Position numbers and translations under genes: made by a program. The notes beneath the pieces were generated by a model. It had not been told where the DNA came from and made no database searches. It saw nothing but the letters and a program-made list of their open reading frames with translations. A stretch of 64,000 nucleotides of DNA from Arachnopeziza araneosa (taxonomy: Eukaryota; Ascomycota; Leotiomycetes; Helotiales; Arachnopezizaceae), in assembly GCA_003988855.1 (NCBI GenBank), contig QYAI01000049.1, forward strand, positions 124,001-188,000, read 5' to 3'. Positions 24,699-34,997 of the stretch are shown piece by piece; the stretch's first letter is position 1; each line of letters opens with the position of its first letter.

Positions 24699-25523
24699 GA
24701 TTGTTTATATTGATATGTTCTGGGTATCGAGACGAAAGGAGTGTCGCTGGGCAGAATTGAACGCAGAAAATGTTAATACAGAGGGCCGAAGAGAAGTGAA
24801 GAGAGCAGGAGCAATGTTTTATTGTTTGCTTAAGGACGCCATTAAGGGGAGCTTGGGTCCTGGACGGGTGCTTGATTGTGAGGAGTTTCGGTTCAGGGTG
24901 TTGGCATAGCAATGGCCGAAAGGGCGGGCGGTCGGCCGGCGATTAGTTTGGGCAGAATGGGCTGGCTGGGCTTTAAGCTCAGGGTTTGTGGCGAGAGGCT
25001 TGGCGGAGATCGCAGAGTCGTAATGCCTGTACATGTAGATAATGCAGCTGCAGGCAGCTTTTCGGTTCTCAGAATACCATGCAGCTTACGCGGAGCCTAG
25101 ATTTTCACCATGAATCTCTCTCTGCCTATGAGAAGCATCATGTTGAATGATCCGACGTTTTTGATGATGAATTCAGAATGATCAGCTGGTCGGACGGTTG
25201 GGAGCTGCTGGTCAGCCCACCAGCAGACCTGCAGCATGTGAAGTCTGGCTCCCCGCGTTTGGGCCAACACTGACGATAGCATGGACAGCTCTTGAAACCC
25301 GTAGACATTCTTAGGCCCCAGCTCTTATACTCCAGCGCATACTTATACTCTTATACCCTCCTCACATTCCTTCTCCCCAATCCTGATTTCCATTCCTGAA
25401 AGACACCTCGCACCGCACCGCATCGACGATTGCATTGGAGCCTGCGAGTCCTACGCTCCGCCATCCATCAGCCTTGCTACGAAATCTCGCCGCCTACCCA
25501 CATTCGAACGCGTATCCACTCTC
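24699..25523. promoter_or_regulatory. Divergent promoter region of Cdc14 and GGPP synthase
   Basis: An 825-bp divergent interval without a supported gene. A pyrimidine-rich stretch with CCTCACATTCC and TCCTTCTCCCC lies near 25350-25400, upstream of the GGPPS start, typical of fungal core promoters. No specific factor site is assigned. Confidence 0.4.
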
Positions 25524-26738
25524 ATGTCCTCCAGTACTACTTCCCACCGCGGGCCATTGACCATGGCATCCGACAGTCTTCGCTCACCGAACGCAATCCC
25601 ACCTCGAACCTCCTCGACAGGCCAGAACAGTCTGAACCACCTCCCATCCAAGCAAGTACTGAAGCCGGTGCCAGAAGGCGACTGGATCTCACAACGAAGA
25701 CACTCCCCCTCAAATTCGAAGTCAATAAACCCTACCATACAACCAAGCGCGATGCCAGACCCAAATAAGTACTACAAAAATGACATGGCCTTTCACGGCA
25801 GAGGGAGCTGGAGTACCGAGAAGGATTCAATTCTCATGGGGCCCTATGACTACCTCGATGCGCTTCCAGGGAAAGACATCAGGAAGCAACTGATCGCCGC
25901 CTTCAACGAATGGTTAGAAGTCCCCCATGAAAGCCTAGACGTTATCACAAAAGTCATAAGTATGCTCCACACGGCGTCATTGTTGGTGGACGACGTCGAA
26001 GATTCTTCGTTGTTACGGCGAGGTTTGCCGGTAGCACACAGTATATTTGGGACTGCCCAGACGATCAATTCCGCGAATTACGTGTATTTCGTGGCGTTAC
26101 AAGAAATACAAAAGCTGAAGAACCCAAAAGCGATCAACATCTTCACAGAAGAGCTATTGAATCTACACAGAGGCCAGGGTATGGACTTGTTTTGGAGAGA
26201 TACCTTGACCTGCCCAAGTGAGGATGACTATTTAGAGATGGTAGGGAACAAGACTGGAGGTCTGTTCAGGTTGGCTGTGAAGTTGATGCAGGCTGAGAGT
26301 AAGAACTTGAAGTATGAACTTTGTGTTCTTAATAAAGACGTCACTAACAAGAACAGGGACTGTGTACCGCTGGTCAACCTTATCGGAATCATCTTTCAGA
26401 TTCGAGACGATTATCAAAATCTGTCTTCATCCGAGTACACTCACAATAAAGGACTGTGCGAGGACTTGACAGAAGGAAAATTCTCATTCCCAATCATTCA
26501 CAGTATACGGGCGAGGCCGGATAACATGCAGCTGATCAATATCCTAAAACAAAAACCGGATGATGAGCAAGTAAAAAGATATGCCGTCTCATATATGGAG
26601 GGTACGGGAAGCTTTGAGTATACTAGGAAGGTACTGAGTACTCTGATGGAAAGAGCTAGGAAATTGGTAAATGAACTTGATGATGGATCGAATAAGTCGA
26701 AAGGAATCCTCAAGATCTTAGATAAAATAGAGATATGA
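25524..26738 (+). CDS. Geranylgeranyl diphosphate synthase
   Basis: Exons 25524-26311 and 26357-26738 give 389 aa. It condenses FPP and IPP to GGPP for protein prenylation and diterpene or carotenoid precursors. Both aspartate motifs are visible: DDVED at 156-160 and DDYQN at about 280-284, the latter a form common in fungal GGPPS. Supporting blocks are SMLHTASLLVDD, NKTGGLFRLA and CEDLTEGKFSFPIIHSIRA. The intron 26312-26356 is only 45 nt, a multiple of three, and has no stop, so unspliced reading would add 15 residues (starting YELCVL) to a conserved loop. GTATGA...CTAAC...CAG splice motifs and family alignment argue for removal. The first about 90 residues are a poorly conserved extension. 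No prenyl-cluster genes sit beside it, so a primary-metabolism role is likeliest. Confidence 0.93.
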   Translation: MSSSTTSHRGPLTMASDSLRSPNAIPPRTSSTGQNSLNHLPSKQVLKPVPEGDWISQRRHSPSNSKSINPTIQPSAMPDPNKYYKNDMAFHGRGSWSTEKDSILMGPYDYLDALPGKDIRKQLIAAFNEWLEVPHESLDVITKVISMLHTASLLVDDVEDSSLLRRGLPVAHSIFGTAQTINSANYVYFVALQEIQKLKNPKAINIFTEELLNLHRGQGMDLFWRDTLTCPSEDDYLEMVGNKTGGLFRLAVKLMQAESKNLKYELCVLNKDVTNKNRDCVPLVNLIGIIFQIRDDYQNLSSSEYTHNKGLCEDLTEGKFSFPIIHSIRARPDNMQLINILKQKPDDEQVKRYAVSYMEGTGSFEYTRKVLSTLMERARKLVNELDDGSNKSKGILKILDKIEI

Positions 26739-27279
26739 GGGCATATTCGGTGGCTAGAACTAATAATGTCAGGCCATGTATGAGGTATGGGCTGGAATTT
26801 GGTCCATCGGTGTCCTATGATATCCAAGATTACAATACCAACATCCGATGAGATGAAATGACTCTTTCAGTCTCGTACATAAAGGGTTAGCGAGTCCTCC
26901 TACTGCACCTCGCTTCCAGATTTGACAATTTGGGTGAGATTTTAGGACCGATGTCGGTGACCCAAACAGTTATGACTCGAGAAGAGGTCGTATCTCTTGG
27001 GATGAGCAGACGCCCCTCATCCACCAATCCTCTTCGTGGTAGAGATGGGCTCATTGCGTCAAGCGGGCATCGGCGAACGGTATCACGGGGTAACGGCACA
27101 TCGGAATTTAATCGGATTTAAAAGAAAGACGGAATTTTCTCCCGATCTAAACAAATCTATGCCACGAATCAAGTGATTAACAGCAGTTAAATATCTGCCT
27201 TTCTATCTTCATAATGATTCAACGGAAGCAGCAAGCATTGTTTATTCTTGCGTTGTATTATTTGCTCTTCTGATCAGGT
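26739..27279. other. Intergenic, upstream of the MFS gene
   Basis: No gene seen. The interval has the 3' flank of GGPPS, then a likely promoter and leader for the transporter. Confidence 0.4.
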
Positions 27280-29232
27280 ATGGATGAGAAGACTTCAGAC
27301 ACACTGACCCAAGCACCACGTGCCTCGCCTACTACCGAGCCCACTGATGTTGAGAAAGTCAATAAAGATGAGACTTTTCATCAAGACAGCGTCTCCTCCA
27401 AGCATGAGGGAATCGAAGTCGCTGAAAACGATCCCGAGGAGCCACTTGAAGGGAGCATAGTTAGTAATGAGAATGGCACAGCACTTCGGCCAACCACCAC
27501 CGCCAAATCCGAGCCGGCGAAGGACTATTCCATCTTCACAACATGGCAAAAGAGATTCATCGTTCTGGCCGCTACTCTTGGGGCGTTCTTTTCTCCCTTC
27601 ACGGCCCAAATATACTTCCCAGCTCTGACGTCGATTGCGAAAGACCTCAATGTCTCGAACTCGAAAGTCAATCTGACCATCACCACTTATATGGTATGTC
27701 CCAACTCGCTTACACATTGTCGTTTTGTAAACATATCCTTTTCATCCGATGCTGACGAAACGCAGATACTTCAAGCAACAGCTCCGGCTTTTATAGGTGG
27801 TTTCTCGGATACAGCTGGGAGGAGACCGGCTTACATTATCTGCTTTGTGGTTTATATCGTTGCAGATATAGCATTGGCATTGCAGAATAACTATACCGCT
27901 CTCTTGGTGCTGAGGATGGTGCAGTCTGGCGGGTCGAGCGGTACTGTGGCTTTGGCTAATGCTGGTATGTTCACTATTACTACAAGTTTGTTCGAGATAC
28001 TCTTGTTTTATGATGTCTCTCATGAGATGGAATATATGACAGGAGATATCTTCACATATTCTCATATTCTACCTCTCTAGATTGAACTCACTAACAACCT
28101 TGAAGTTGTAGCAGACGTCGTCACATCCGCGGAACGCGGTAAATACATTGGCCTCACCTCCTTGACCGTCGTGCTTGCACCTTCACTTGGCCCAATACTC
28201 GGAGGTATTCTCAGTCAATTTGCAGGCTGGCACTGGATCTTCTGGTTCCTAGCCATCCTAGCCATCTCCTGCTTCATCCCCATGCTTCTCTTCATGCCCG
28301 AGACATGTCGCCTCATTGTAGACGACGCATCCGTCCCACCTCCCCGATGGAATCGCTGTCTAACTAATACTATTAACGAAAAGAGACGGGTGAAACAAGG
28401 TCTGCCACCTCCAGACTATGCTATGCGCGACGAGCTCGCAAAAAAAAGAGGTCGCCTAAAGTTCCCTAATCCCCTGGCAACGCTCATCGTTGCAGCTGAT
28501 AAAGAATGCTTCATAATCCTCTTCTACGCTGGTATGGTTTATGCTGGTTTCTACGCCGTGATTTCGGGTCTCCCTTCCCAACTGCAATCCATCTACGGCT
28601 ATAACGACCTAAAAATTGGCCTCATGTTCCTCCCCCTCTCAGGAGGTTCCATCATAGCAGCCTTCACCCAAGGTCGACTTGTGGACTGGTCCTTCGCGCG
28701 AGAAGCCAAGAAAATAGGCATGCCCATCAACAAGAAGAAACAACAAGATCTTCGCAACTTTCCCATAGAGAAGGCACGCCTTCAAGTTGGCATCCCCATG
28801 CTTGCCTTGACGACAGTCGCAACCATCATCTACGGCTGGCTCCTCCACTTCAAAACCAATATCGCCGGTATCTGCGTCATGCTCGCCATGCAAGGATTTG
28901 GACTCATCGCGGCTACCCAATGTATCTCGGTCCTGATCATCGACATCAACCGTGGCCAGGCGGGAACCGCTACGGCGGCGTATAATCTCATCCGCTGTCT
29001 CCTGGGCGCCGGGGCCACGGCACTGATTCTCCCCATGACGAATAGGCTCGGCCTCGGGTGGAGCTACACGCTAATCGGACTGCTCTACGTGGTGTTGAGC
29101 CCCATGCTGCTGGTGGTGATTAGGTATGGTCCGAAGTGGAGGCAGGAGAAGCTGGCGAAGCTTGAGGAGAAGGAGAAGAGGAAGAGGGAGGAAGAGGAGG
29201 CAGAAGAGCAGAGGGCCGGAAGTGCTGTTTAG
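27280..29232 (+). CDS. MFS transporter, DHA1 family (Qdr-like drug:H+ antiporter)
   Basis: Exons 27280-27693, 27766-27964 and 28106-29232 give 579 aa. A hydrophilic N-terminus of about 85 residues precedes the 12-helix core. Visible signatures include GGFSDTAGRRPAYI (the loop 2-3 motif), VVADVVTSAERGKYIG and APSLGPILGG (antiporter motif C). The central loop is about 70 residues, and the C-terminus is a highly charged Lys/Glu tail of about 35 residues. Acceptor GAAG at 28105 was chosen because it gives the family junction ANAVVADVVTS; the later TAG would drop two residues. DHA1 proteins export drugs or small organic acids and polyamines using the proton gradient at the plasma membrane. The substrate here is unknown. 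Confidence 0.88.
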
Positions 29233-29647
29233 AAATTTTCTTGGGATTTCTTGAGATTTGATATTTAAGAGGTTGTATATGATACCAGGCTCTCTCGTTG
29301 TCTTCAGGTGTATGCATATCGAGGTTAAACGAATATAGATGTCTCGGTACATAGAGAAGCATTAGCATTAATAATCAACTTTTATCCCAGTTCCATTATT
29401 TTACAACAGTTCTCGCTCCCTTTTCTATTCTCTCCAAGAGGCTACGTCCACTAGAATGGCAGCCTAGATGGCATATAAGCTTCATAACGACTAAACAAAT
29501 GACGTATGCACTCTATAATTATTGCGTTCTCGGGAAGGTCATACAAGCATATTAAAAAGAAGTGTAGCTTATAGCTTCAGAAGAGACAGCTAAAGACTGG
29601 CGAAAGTAACATCTATTGCAAATAAAGACGAGTGAGATCAAGTCTAA
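29233..29647. other. Convergent intergenic region
   Basis: About 0.4 kb of 3' flanks between the transporter and the J-protein. No gene or repeat seen. Confidence 0.4.
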
Positions 29648-30715
29648 CTATCTATTTCCTTTCGCTCCAACAGGAGCATCCACTCGCCTCCTCTGTAGTA
29701 TCCTTCCCATAACATCTCTAACCTCCGGATCGTTCTTAATCGTATTCTGAACCAACCATTCTTTAACCTTCGTCTGGACCTCCTTTACTGCCACCGGATC
29801 ATGCATAAACGGCGTCAATTCAAGACTCATAAGCCTTGAAGCTTCAACGTCCGTAACCTTCGCTGTATTTTCCAGTCTATCGAGTTGTTGTTTAAGTGCA
29901 ATCTCAGAAGGAGCGGCACTCGAAGATGTTTGGAGTAGAGGTCCGATTTGGGAGAGGGCAATGTAGAATGTGACGCTTAGTTTACGTGCAAGTTGAATAA
30001 TTTGGAAAGGGAGGTATGGTGGATGTCTCGTGAATGTGGTGAAGATTGGATTTATGATCATGGTTACGATCCAAGGATAATGTGGTCTCGTGATGGCATA
30101 GTATTCGTGCAACCCGATGCAGATGAGACTCAGCCAGCGCCAGTACGTGCCAAATTGGAAATAGCCAAGGTAGCCGAAAATGGCCATGAATATCGCCGCC
30201 GCTCCGTAGTATGGTATTATGGTTTGTATACCGTTGCTCACGTAGTCGCCTATGCTTGAGCATTTCTGCCATTCTAACATTTCAGGTCCAAATCGCTCGT
30301 AAGCAAATCGTTTTGCGGGGTTGAGAAGCGTATCTTGTGCTTGTTTGAGGTGAACGAAATAGCTCTCGGCTTGAGGAGACGATCCTACTTTGTCGGGATG
30401 GTGAAGAGCTGCTAGCCGCCGAAATCGCGATTTTATGTCTTTGTCGTTCGCAGAATGGGGAATAGCCAAGTCTTGAAAGAAGTCACTGGCTCTGCGGATA
30501 TCCCAGTCTGCTTCGTATATCGTGTAAAGAAGATATGCGGACACGACTATAATATGTATACGCCGCCGGTGAAGGACGTATCGTGGTGAACCAGGTTGCG
30601 GTTTTGGATTGCCTGCGCGAATCGCAACTCCATAATAGATGCTTTGAACCCAACCGGTGATTAAATTAGGAAGTATTGTCCAGCCGGCAAGAGAGAGTAG
30701 ATGGTTGCCAGACAT
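29648..30715 (-). CDS. Membrane-anchored J-domain (Hsp40) protein
   Basis: A single exon of 355 aa. N-terminal hydrophobic segments (about 8-30 and 55-65) precede a J domain at about 75-140 with the invariant HPDK (ALHHPDKVG). After it come hydrophobic stretches at about 170-190 and 195-215, then a helical, charged C-terminus. J proteins stimulate Hsp70 ATPase; a membrane J protein with this order probably recruits Hsp70 to the ER or another endomembrane. This is an inference from layout. The start ATG (CAT at 30713-30715 on the plus strand) lies inside the first copy of a 19-bp tandem repeat that extends upstream. Initiation further upstream cannot extend this frame usefully. Confidence 0.85.
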   Translation of the reverse strand: MSGNHLLSLAGWTILPNLITGWVQSIYYGVAIRAGNPKPQPGSPRYVLHRRRIHIIVVSAYLLYTIYEADWDIRRASDFFQDLAIPHSANDKDIKSRFRRLAALHHPDKVGSSPQAESYFVHLKQAQDTLLNPAKRFAYERFGPEMLEWQKCSSIGDYVSNGIQTIIPYYGAAAIFMAIFGYLGYFQFGTYWRWLSLICIGLHEYYAITRPHYPWIVTMIINPIFTTFTRHPPYLPFQIIQLARKLSVTFYIALSQIGPLLQTSSSAAPSEIALKQQLDRLENTAKVTDVEASRLMSLELTPFMHDPVAVKEVQTKVKEWLVQNTIKNDPEVRDVMGRILQRRRVDAPVGAKGNR

Positions 30716-30837
30716 TTTGATAGTTCTCAGACATTTTGATAGTTCTCAGACATTTTGATAGTTCTCAGACATTTTGATAGTTCTCAGACATTTTGATAGT
30801 TCTCAGGATAGTTCTCAGACATTTTGATAGTTCTGAG
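30712..30837. repeat. 19-bp tandem repeat overlapping the J-protein start codon
   Basis: Five perfect direct copies of ACATTTTGATAGTTCTCAG (30712-30806) are followed by a 12-bp partial copy (30807-30818) and a sixth copy with one change (30819-30837). On the minus strand every full copy carries AAAATGTC, an ATG in good context. Each upstream ATG opens an eight-codon frame that stops within the next copy. The first copy supplies the real start of the J-protein gene. Copies are contiguous, with no spacers, so this is not a CRISPR array. Confidence 0.95.
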
Positions 30838-31021
30838 TTGTTTCTCGCAAGCACCCCAGAAGTCCAAAGAAGATTAAATGTTGCCGCTGGGGCTTTCTTG
30901 ACACAGTTGCTTTTCTCAGCCTCTCAGCCTCTCAGCCTTGCGCTAGCGGCCGCACAAGGCGCCGAAGCTAAAAATTGTTCTCGAAAACCCGAACTGAGAA
31001 CAAGAGGACCCAGATTCAAGA

Positions 31022-31987
31022 ATGTCAATTCAAAAGGCAACAAGTCCAGACACCAGCAGAATGGCTTCAGAAAAACACAAATCCAAATCGGAAAAGAAGC
31101 CCAAATCGCTAAACAGCGAAAAGAAGCGGAAAAGAGACCATGCGGAAGATAATCACAGATCGAAATCCAAGAAACAAAAGTCCAGCAAGGAAACAATCCA
31201 ATCATCATCGCTCGAAACGCCTGCAGAAGTTTCCCCATTTCACGTACAAACTTGTTCGTTATATCTACCATTAGCGCCCGTCTCTCAAAAATATCCGCTA
31301 GAAGGAATATGTGCCGAACACCTCTCACCTCTTATTCTCCAGTACTATCCACCATTCAGAGGGGTAGTACTCTCATATAGCGATCCTCGACTGTCAGAAA
31401 AGCCACATGGAGATGATGGCGACTCAGTACTTATGCAGAACATAGACGAATATGCCGTTAGCTGGGTATGGGTTACAGCAGATTTCCTGTTGTTCAAACC
31501 GGAAAATGGAGCTTGGTTAGAAGGTTATATCAATTTACAAACAGATGGACATCTTGGGTTAGTTTGTTGGAATCTTTTCAGTGCCAGTATTGAGAGAAAG
31601 AGGCTACCGCCAGACTGGGAGTGGAGGGATGTTGGGCAGATGGAAAATGCGGAGGATGCGGGAGAAGGTGAGACATATGCTGAAGAAGGCACAGGCTATT
31701 ATGTCGATGGGTCTGGAAATAAGATCGATGGGATGATGAAATTCCGAGTCAAGGAAATCGAATCGAGTCATGATCGAGAACGAGGATTTCTAGCGATTGC
31801 TGGAACGATGTTGAGCGAAAGGGCCGAAGAGACAATGGTTGAAGAAGAGAGAAATTTAATGAAGGCGTCCAGAGATGATGCCGGAAGGCGTTTAGGTGGA
31901 TCAAAAGCTCTTGGTGCAACAGTTCTGGGCATTCCTGTAGAAGCAGATCCTGCGACTTCGAATAAGAAGAATAAGCAGCGCTACTAA
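31022..31987 (+). CDS. RPA43: RNA polymerase I subunit RPA43
   Basis: One exon, 321 aa (yeast A43 is 326). With A14 it forms the RNA polymerase I stalk that contacts Rrn3. The first about 75 residues are Lys/Ser-rich and disordered, followed by the RPA43 N-terminal domain (FHVQTCSLYLPLAPVSQKYP, GICAEHLSPLILQYYPPFRGVVL). The OB-fold follows, with FLLFKPENGAWLEGYINLQ and HLGLVCWNLFSASI, then an acidic insert. The block MKFRVKEIESSHDRERGFLAIAG closes the domain. A second ATG at codon 14 could also serve as start. It is divergent from the J-protein gene, about 300 bp apart. Confidence 0.9.
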   Translation: MSIQKATSPDTSRMASEKHKSKSEKKPKSLNSEKKRKRDHAEDNHRSKSKKQKSSKETIQSSSLETPAEVSPFHVQTCSLYLPLAPVSQKYPLEGICAEHLSPLILQYYPPFRGVVLSYSDPRLSEKPHGDDGDSVLMQNIDEYAVSWVWVTADFLLFKPENGAWLEGYINLQTDGHLGLVCWNLFSASIERKRLPPDWEWRDVGQMENAEDAGEGETYAEEGTGYYVDGSGNKIDGMMKFRVKEIESSHDRERGFLAIAGTMLSERAEETMVEEERNLMKASRDDAGRRLGGSKALGATVLGIPVEADPATSNKKNKQRY

Positions 31988-32218
31988 CAATAATGAAATG
32001 GCTAAAAGTTCATTGTGCGGTACTTATTTTGGAAGTTGAGGACTACCCTGTCTTTGAAGTTTCGTTTCGTTCTTTCTTTCTGCTGAAGTCAGCACAAGCA
32101 GAGGAAGCCGTAAGGCGCAGCGGATGTCAGCGCAACGTCAAGCCTTTCTTTCCAAAGTTTGCCGCTCTGCTTGATACTTTCTTGCTAAGGAAAGAGCTGT
32201 TGATTTAAATTTCATTGA
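31988..32218. other. Intergenic
   Basis: Short region between RPA43 and the ferric reductase remnant. No feature recognised. Confidence 0.3.
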
Positions 32219-33500
32219 GTGAGTGAGTTAAATACACTTGGAATACTATCTATTGGTTCTAGAGAGGCTGTTTCACCAATTAAACGACCACAATAAATTT
32301 CTCTCTCTCCCTAGTGCTAGCCAGCACCTCTTTCTCCAAAAGTTCTTTCGTGTCCATTCGCTCACGTCCAAAAACCTGCTTCTCGATCCCCGACAACAAG
32401 CTTTTCATTTCATCAACAATATCGACACTCTGTACCCCCCAGAAAAGCTATCTTCTCCCTTCATGTTTTTGGAGATAGCGCGTGTCGGCGGTGATTCCTA
32501 CCCCACCTACGATACAGATGAGATGTGTGTATTCTGAGAGATGGAATTGTGAGCTGTAGGGTGATTCAACAAGAACTGGGATCGAGGTTCGGGAACGGAT
32601 TTTGGAAGTCATGCCGCCTCGGGTGCAGACGAGGAAAGTCATACAGGGTTTCGTACAGTTTCGCTCCTGCGGTTTGTTCTCATTCTTTTTTTATACCGAC
32701 GTTAGAGGTATCTTCTCCGAGATAACTCTTCATCCCACTTACTAGTGTAATAACTGTCAAAGCAATAGAGAAGGGGTGATTCTCCCGAATTAACCAAGTA
32801 AGGGTTGGGAAATATAGATGGGCATGTCTATTACCAGACACGCCCCTCCACATCGAGTCGAACATAATCCTCATCGATCACAGCGACAACAGCTATTTCC
32901 AAGCCGTTACAAGCCAACTTCCCAATTCTAATCAACCTGTCAAAACACCACACTGCCATGGCAATCAAGATCCATACCTCATACCCCCATTGATGCTCGA
33001 ACCGGTGAATGATGTGCCAGTAGCAACCATTAAGTATTAAACTAGCTAATGTTACATGCCAAACATGGAAGAGCTTGAATACATTTCTACGTAGAGGGTA
33101 TACGGAGGTAGGGAGTAGAACCGCCATACTAAGTTTGGCAATACTACCCCAAATCAAAGCTGGAATACTACTCTCATCCGCGTGCTCGTTTGTGACGATA
33201 TGGACGTGCAAGTAGATGATAGGGTGCAGAATGGCTTTGATTGGGCAGATAATCGCCACCCATCGATGGAGCAGTAGGAATGTTCCATGTGACTAATTGG
33301 TCACCCAAAGAAGAATGATGTTCCACCCCGCATACAAGATTAAAAGTGGAATATTCGCAAAAATCAATACACCAAGACGATTCCTTCGGGTCTGGCTGAA
33401 TAGCTGCATTTCCCGCTATGTTCATCTCCCAGTACCTCTCAAGCATCCAGGATGCGATATCAGTACAAGGCGCAGATATAAACCATGCCAGTGTCTGTAG
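32219..33500 (-). pseudogene. Ferric reductase (FRE/NOX superfamily) pseudogene
   Basis: Blocks of a ferric-chelate reductase read in order on the minus strand but in several frames. They include LFSQTRRNRLGVLIF and, near 33270-33210, LLLHRWVAII. The haem-binding region follows (HPIIYLHVHIV, FHVWHVTLASLIL). The FAD-site block ENHPFSI lies near 32785, and the NADPH-side block VGGVGITADTRYL near 32500. Lesions: frameshift near 33410; TAG at 33295-33293 where Trp is expected; frameshift near 32845; TAG at 32450-32448 before LFWGV. An intact-looking intron (GTAAGT...GCAG, about 32740-32690) persists. The C-terminal NADPH part is truncated near 32220. The N-terminus is not recognisable, so the left part is probably lost. 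Intact members reduce Fe3+/Cu2+ at the plasma membrane. Confidence 0.85.
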
Positions 33501-34302
33501 GAATGAATCGTCTTTAGCGTAACAGTCCGGTGCAGTAATGCAGCTAAGAGGGCTGGAAGAGATCGATGCGCGATATGAATATGCACAGGCCGGTCTATAT
33601 ATAGTTATATTTTATCCTATAAGACCATGGCCAAGACGAGGGGAAGAAGTCATAGTTAAGACTCTAGAACATAGAAACACAGTGAAATAATTAAAAGTCT
33701 AAACGCCATGATTTTCAAAGAGATGTATGAGGAATGAATAATGTACGGAAACAGTCTCAAGAAGAAGTAACAGAAATAAACCTACTAATTTATGCGAAGA
33801 TCCTATGTTTTTGGATAACCACAATTCGTATACAGAGCAGAGCCGTCAGCCATCCTCGTGCTTGAGGAACATCGCCACCTTGATGTCAGTGAACAGATAT
33901 ACATGGTCAATAGTAACCACATTCGACTTGGGAAAATCTACTTCTCAGTATTTTCCAAAATCCTATCTAGAGTTGACTGGGCAATCTCGCGTTTTGCCGA
34001 TGACAAATGAGGAAAGCATCGCGTACCTTACTGACTGACTGATCCCGAAGAATTTAGCTGACCCCTGGCCGATTTCCAATCCTGAGTCGGTTTCTAGGAG
34101 GAAAGATTAAAAATAGTTACTTAGTAATCTTTTGGATCAACTCTCGAACTTTCCTTCTCCAAAACTCGGCTAACCCCTGAGAATGGTACCATATCACATG
34201 GCACTAAGCGAGAAAAGCGTGACGAATATTTGAAGCCTCCCTCTCGCCCCTCTACTACCATAACAATACTCCCTCGTATCTCATTCTAGTGATAGGGAAA
34301 TC
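33501..34302. other. Intergenic, AT-rich
   Basis: About 0.8 kb containing no recognisable gene. It may include further eroded ferric reductase sequence at its left end and holds the promoter of the methionine sulfoxide reductase gene. Confidence 0.35.
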
Positions 34303-34997
34303 ATGGTGAGTCCATTTCGGATCATTTTAGACTCGGTCTGATCAGTTCAGGTCCACGCCGACGCTTCCAACTTCTCTGAAAATGTAACCAAGGAAGAAGC
34401 ATACAAGCAAGTTCTAGAACAAGCGGAAGCGTTAATGGAAGGGCAGCGAAATTGGGTATTTATTGTCTCACTCCCATCTTGTTGTAGACGGTTTCTAACA
34501 CATCTCTAGGTCTGGTAATCTTCACTTCAGCATCTTATATATGACACTTGTTCTGACTCACCCCCCTTAGCAATCTAGCTAACGCCTCCTCCCTCCTCTG
34601 GCACGCTTACTACTCTTTACCCGTACCATCATCCTCAGTAAACTGGTCTGGCTTCTACGTTCGTAGTGCCTCCAAACCCAACGAACTCATCCTAGGCCCT
34701 TTTCAGGGTAAAGTTGCTTGCCAAACAATCGCCATTGGGAGAGGAGTCTGTGGGACTGCTGCGAAGGAAAGAAAGAGTGTGGTAGTCCACGATGTGGACC
34801 AGTTTGAAGGTCACATCGCTTGTGATGGGGAGACAGGGAGCGAGATTGTGGTGCCCATTTTTAGGGATGGATTGAAGGATGGGGAGGTGGTGGCGGTGGT
34901 GGATGTGGACTGTAAACTAAAAGGAGGGTTTGATCACGTCGACAGGGAATTTTTGGAGCAGTTGGCAGGGCTTTTGGGGAGAGGGTGTGATTGGTAG
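34303..34997 (+). CDS. Free methionine-(R)-sulfoxide reductase (GAF-domain fRMsr)
   Basis: Exons 34303-34305 (ATG only), 34351-34455, 34510-34514 (5 nt) and 34571-34997 give 179 aa; the yeast enzyme is 180. It reduces free Met-R-O with thioredoxin. The GAF fold is recognisable (VNWSGFYV, LGPFQGKVACQTI, GRGVCGTA, GHIACD, SEIVVPIFRDG). Cys88, Cys98 and Cys122 keep the spacing of the three catalytic cysteines. Both terminal and internal exons are unusual: exon 1 is the start codon alone, and exon 3 (GTCTG) is needed to make the family block NWVCNLANASSLLWHAY. Skipping exon 3 changes frame. All introns have GT-AG ends. Confidence 0.92.
34510..34514 (+). other. Five-nucleotide micro-exon of the fRMsr gene
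   Basis: The exon GTCTG is flanked by CTCTAG and GTAATC. It encodes V37 and two bases of C38 in the conserved block NWVCNLAN. The adjoining introns are 54 nt and 56 nt. Without it the downstream catalytic cysteines leave frame. Confidence 0.85.

Noticed and set aside
19890..29232. Secondary-metabolite cluster (acyltransferase, GGPPS, MFS exporter)
   Set aside because: No terpene cyclase, P450 or regulator is present, and housekeeping Cdc14 lies between the members.
30712..30837. CRISPR-like direct repeats
   Set aside because: The 19-bp copies are contiguous, with no unique spacers, and the host is a eukaryote.
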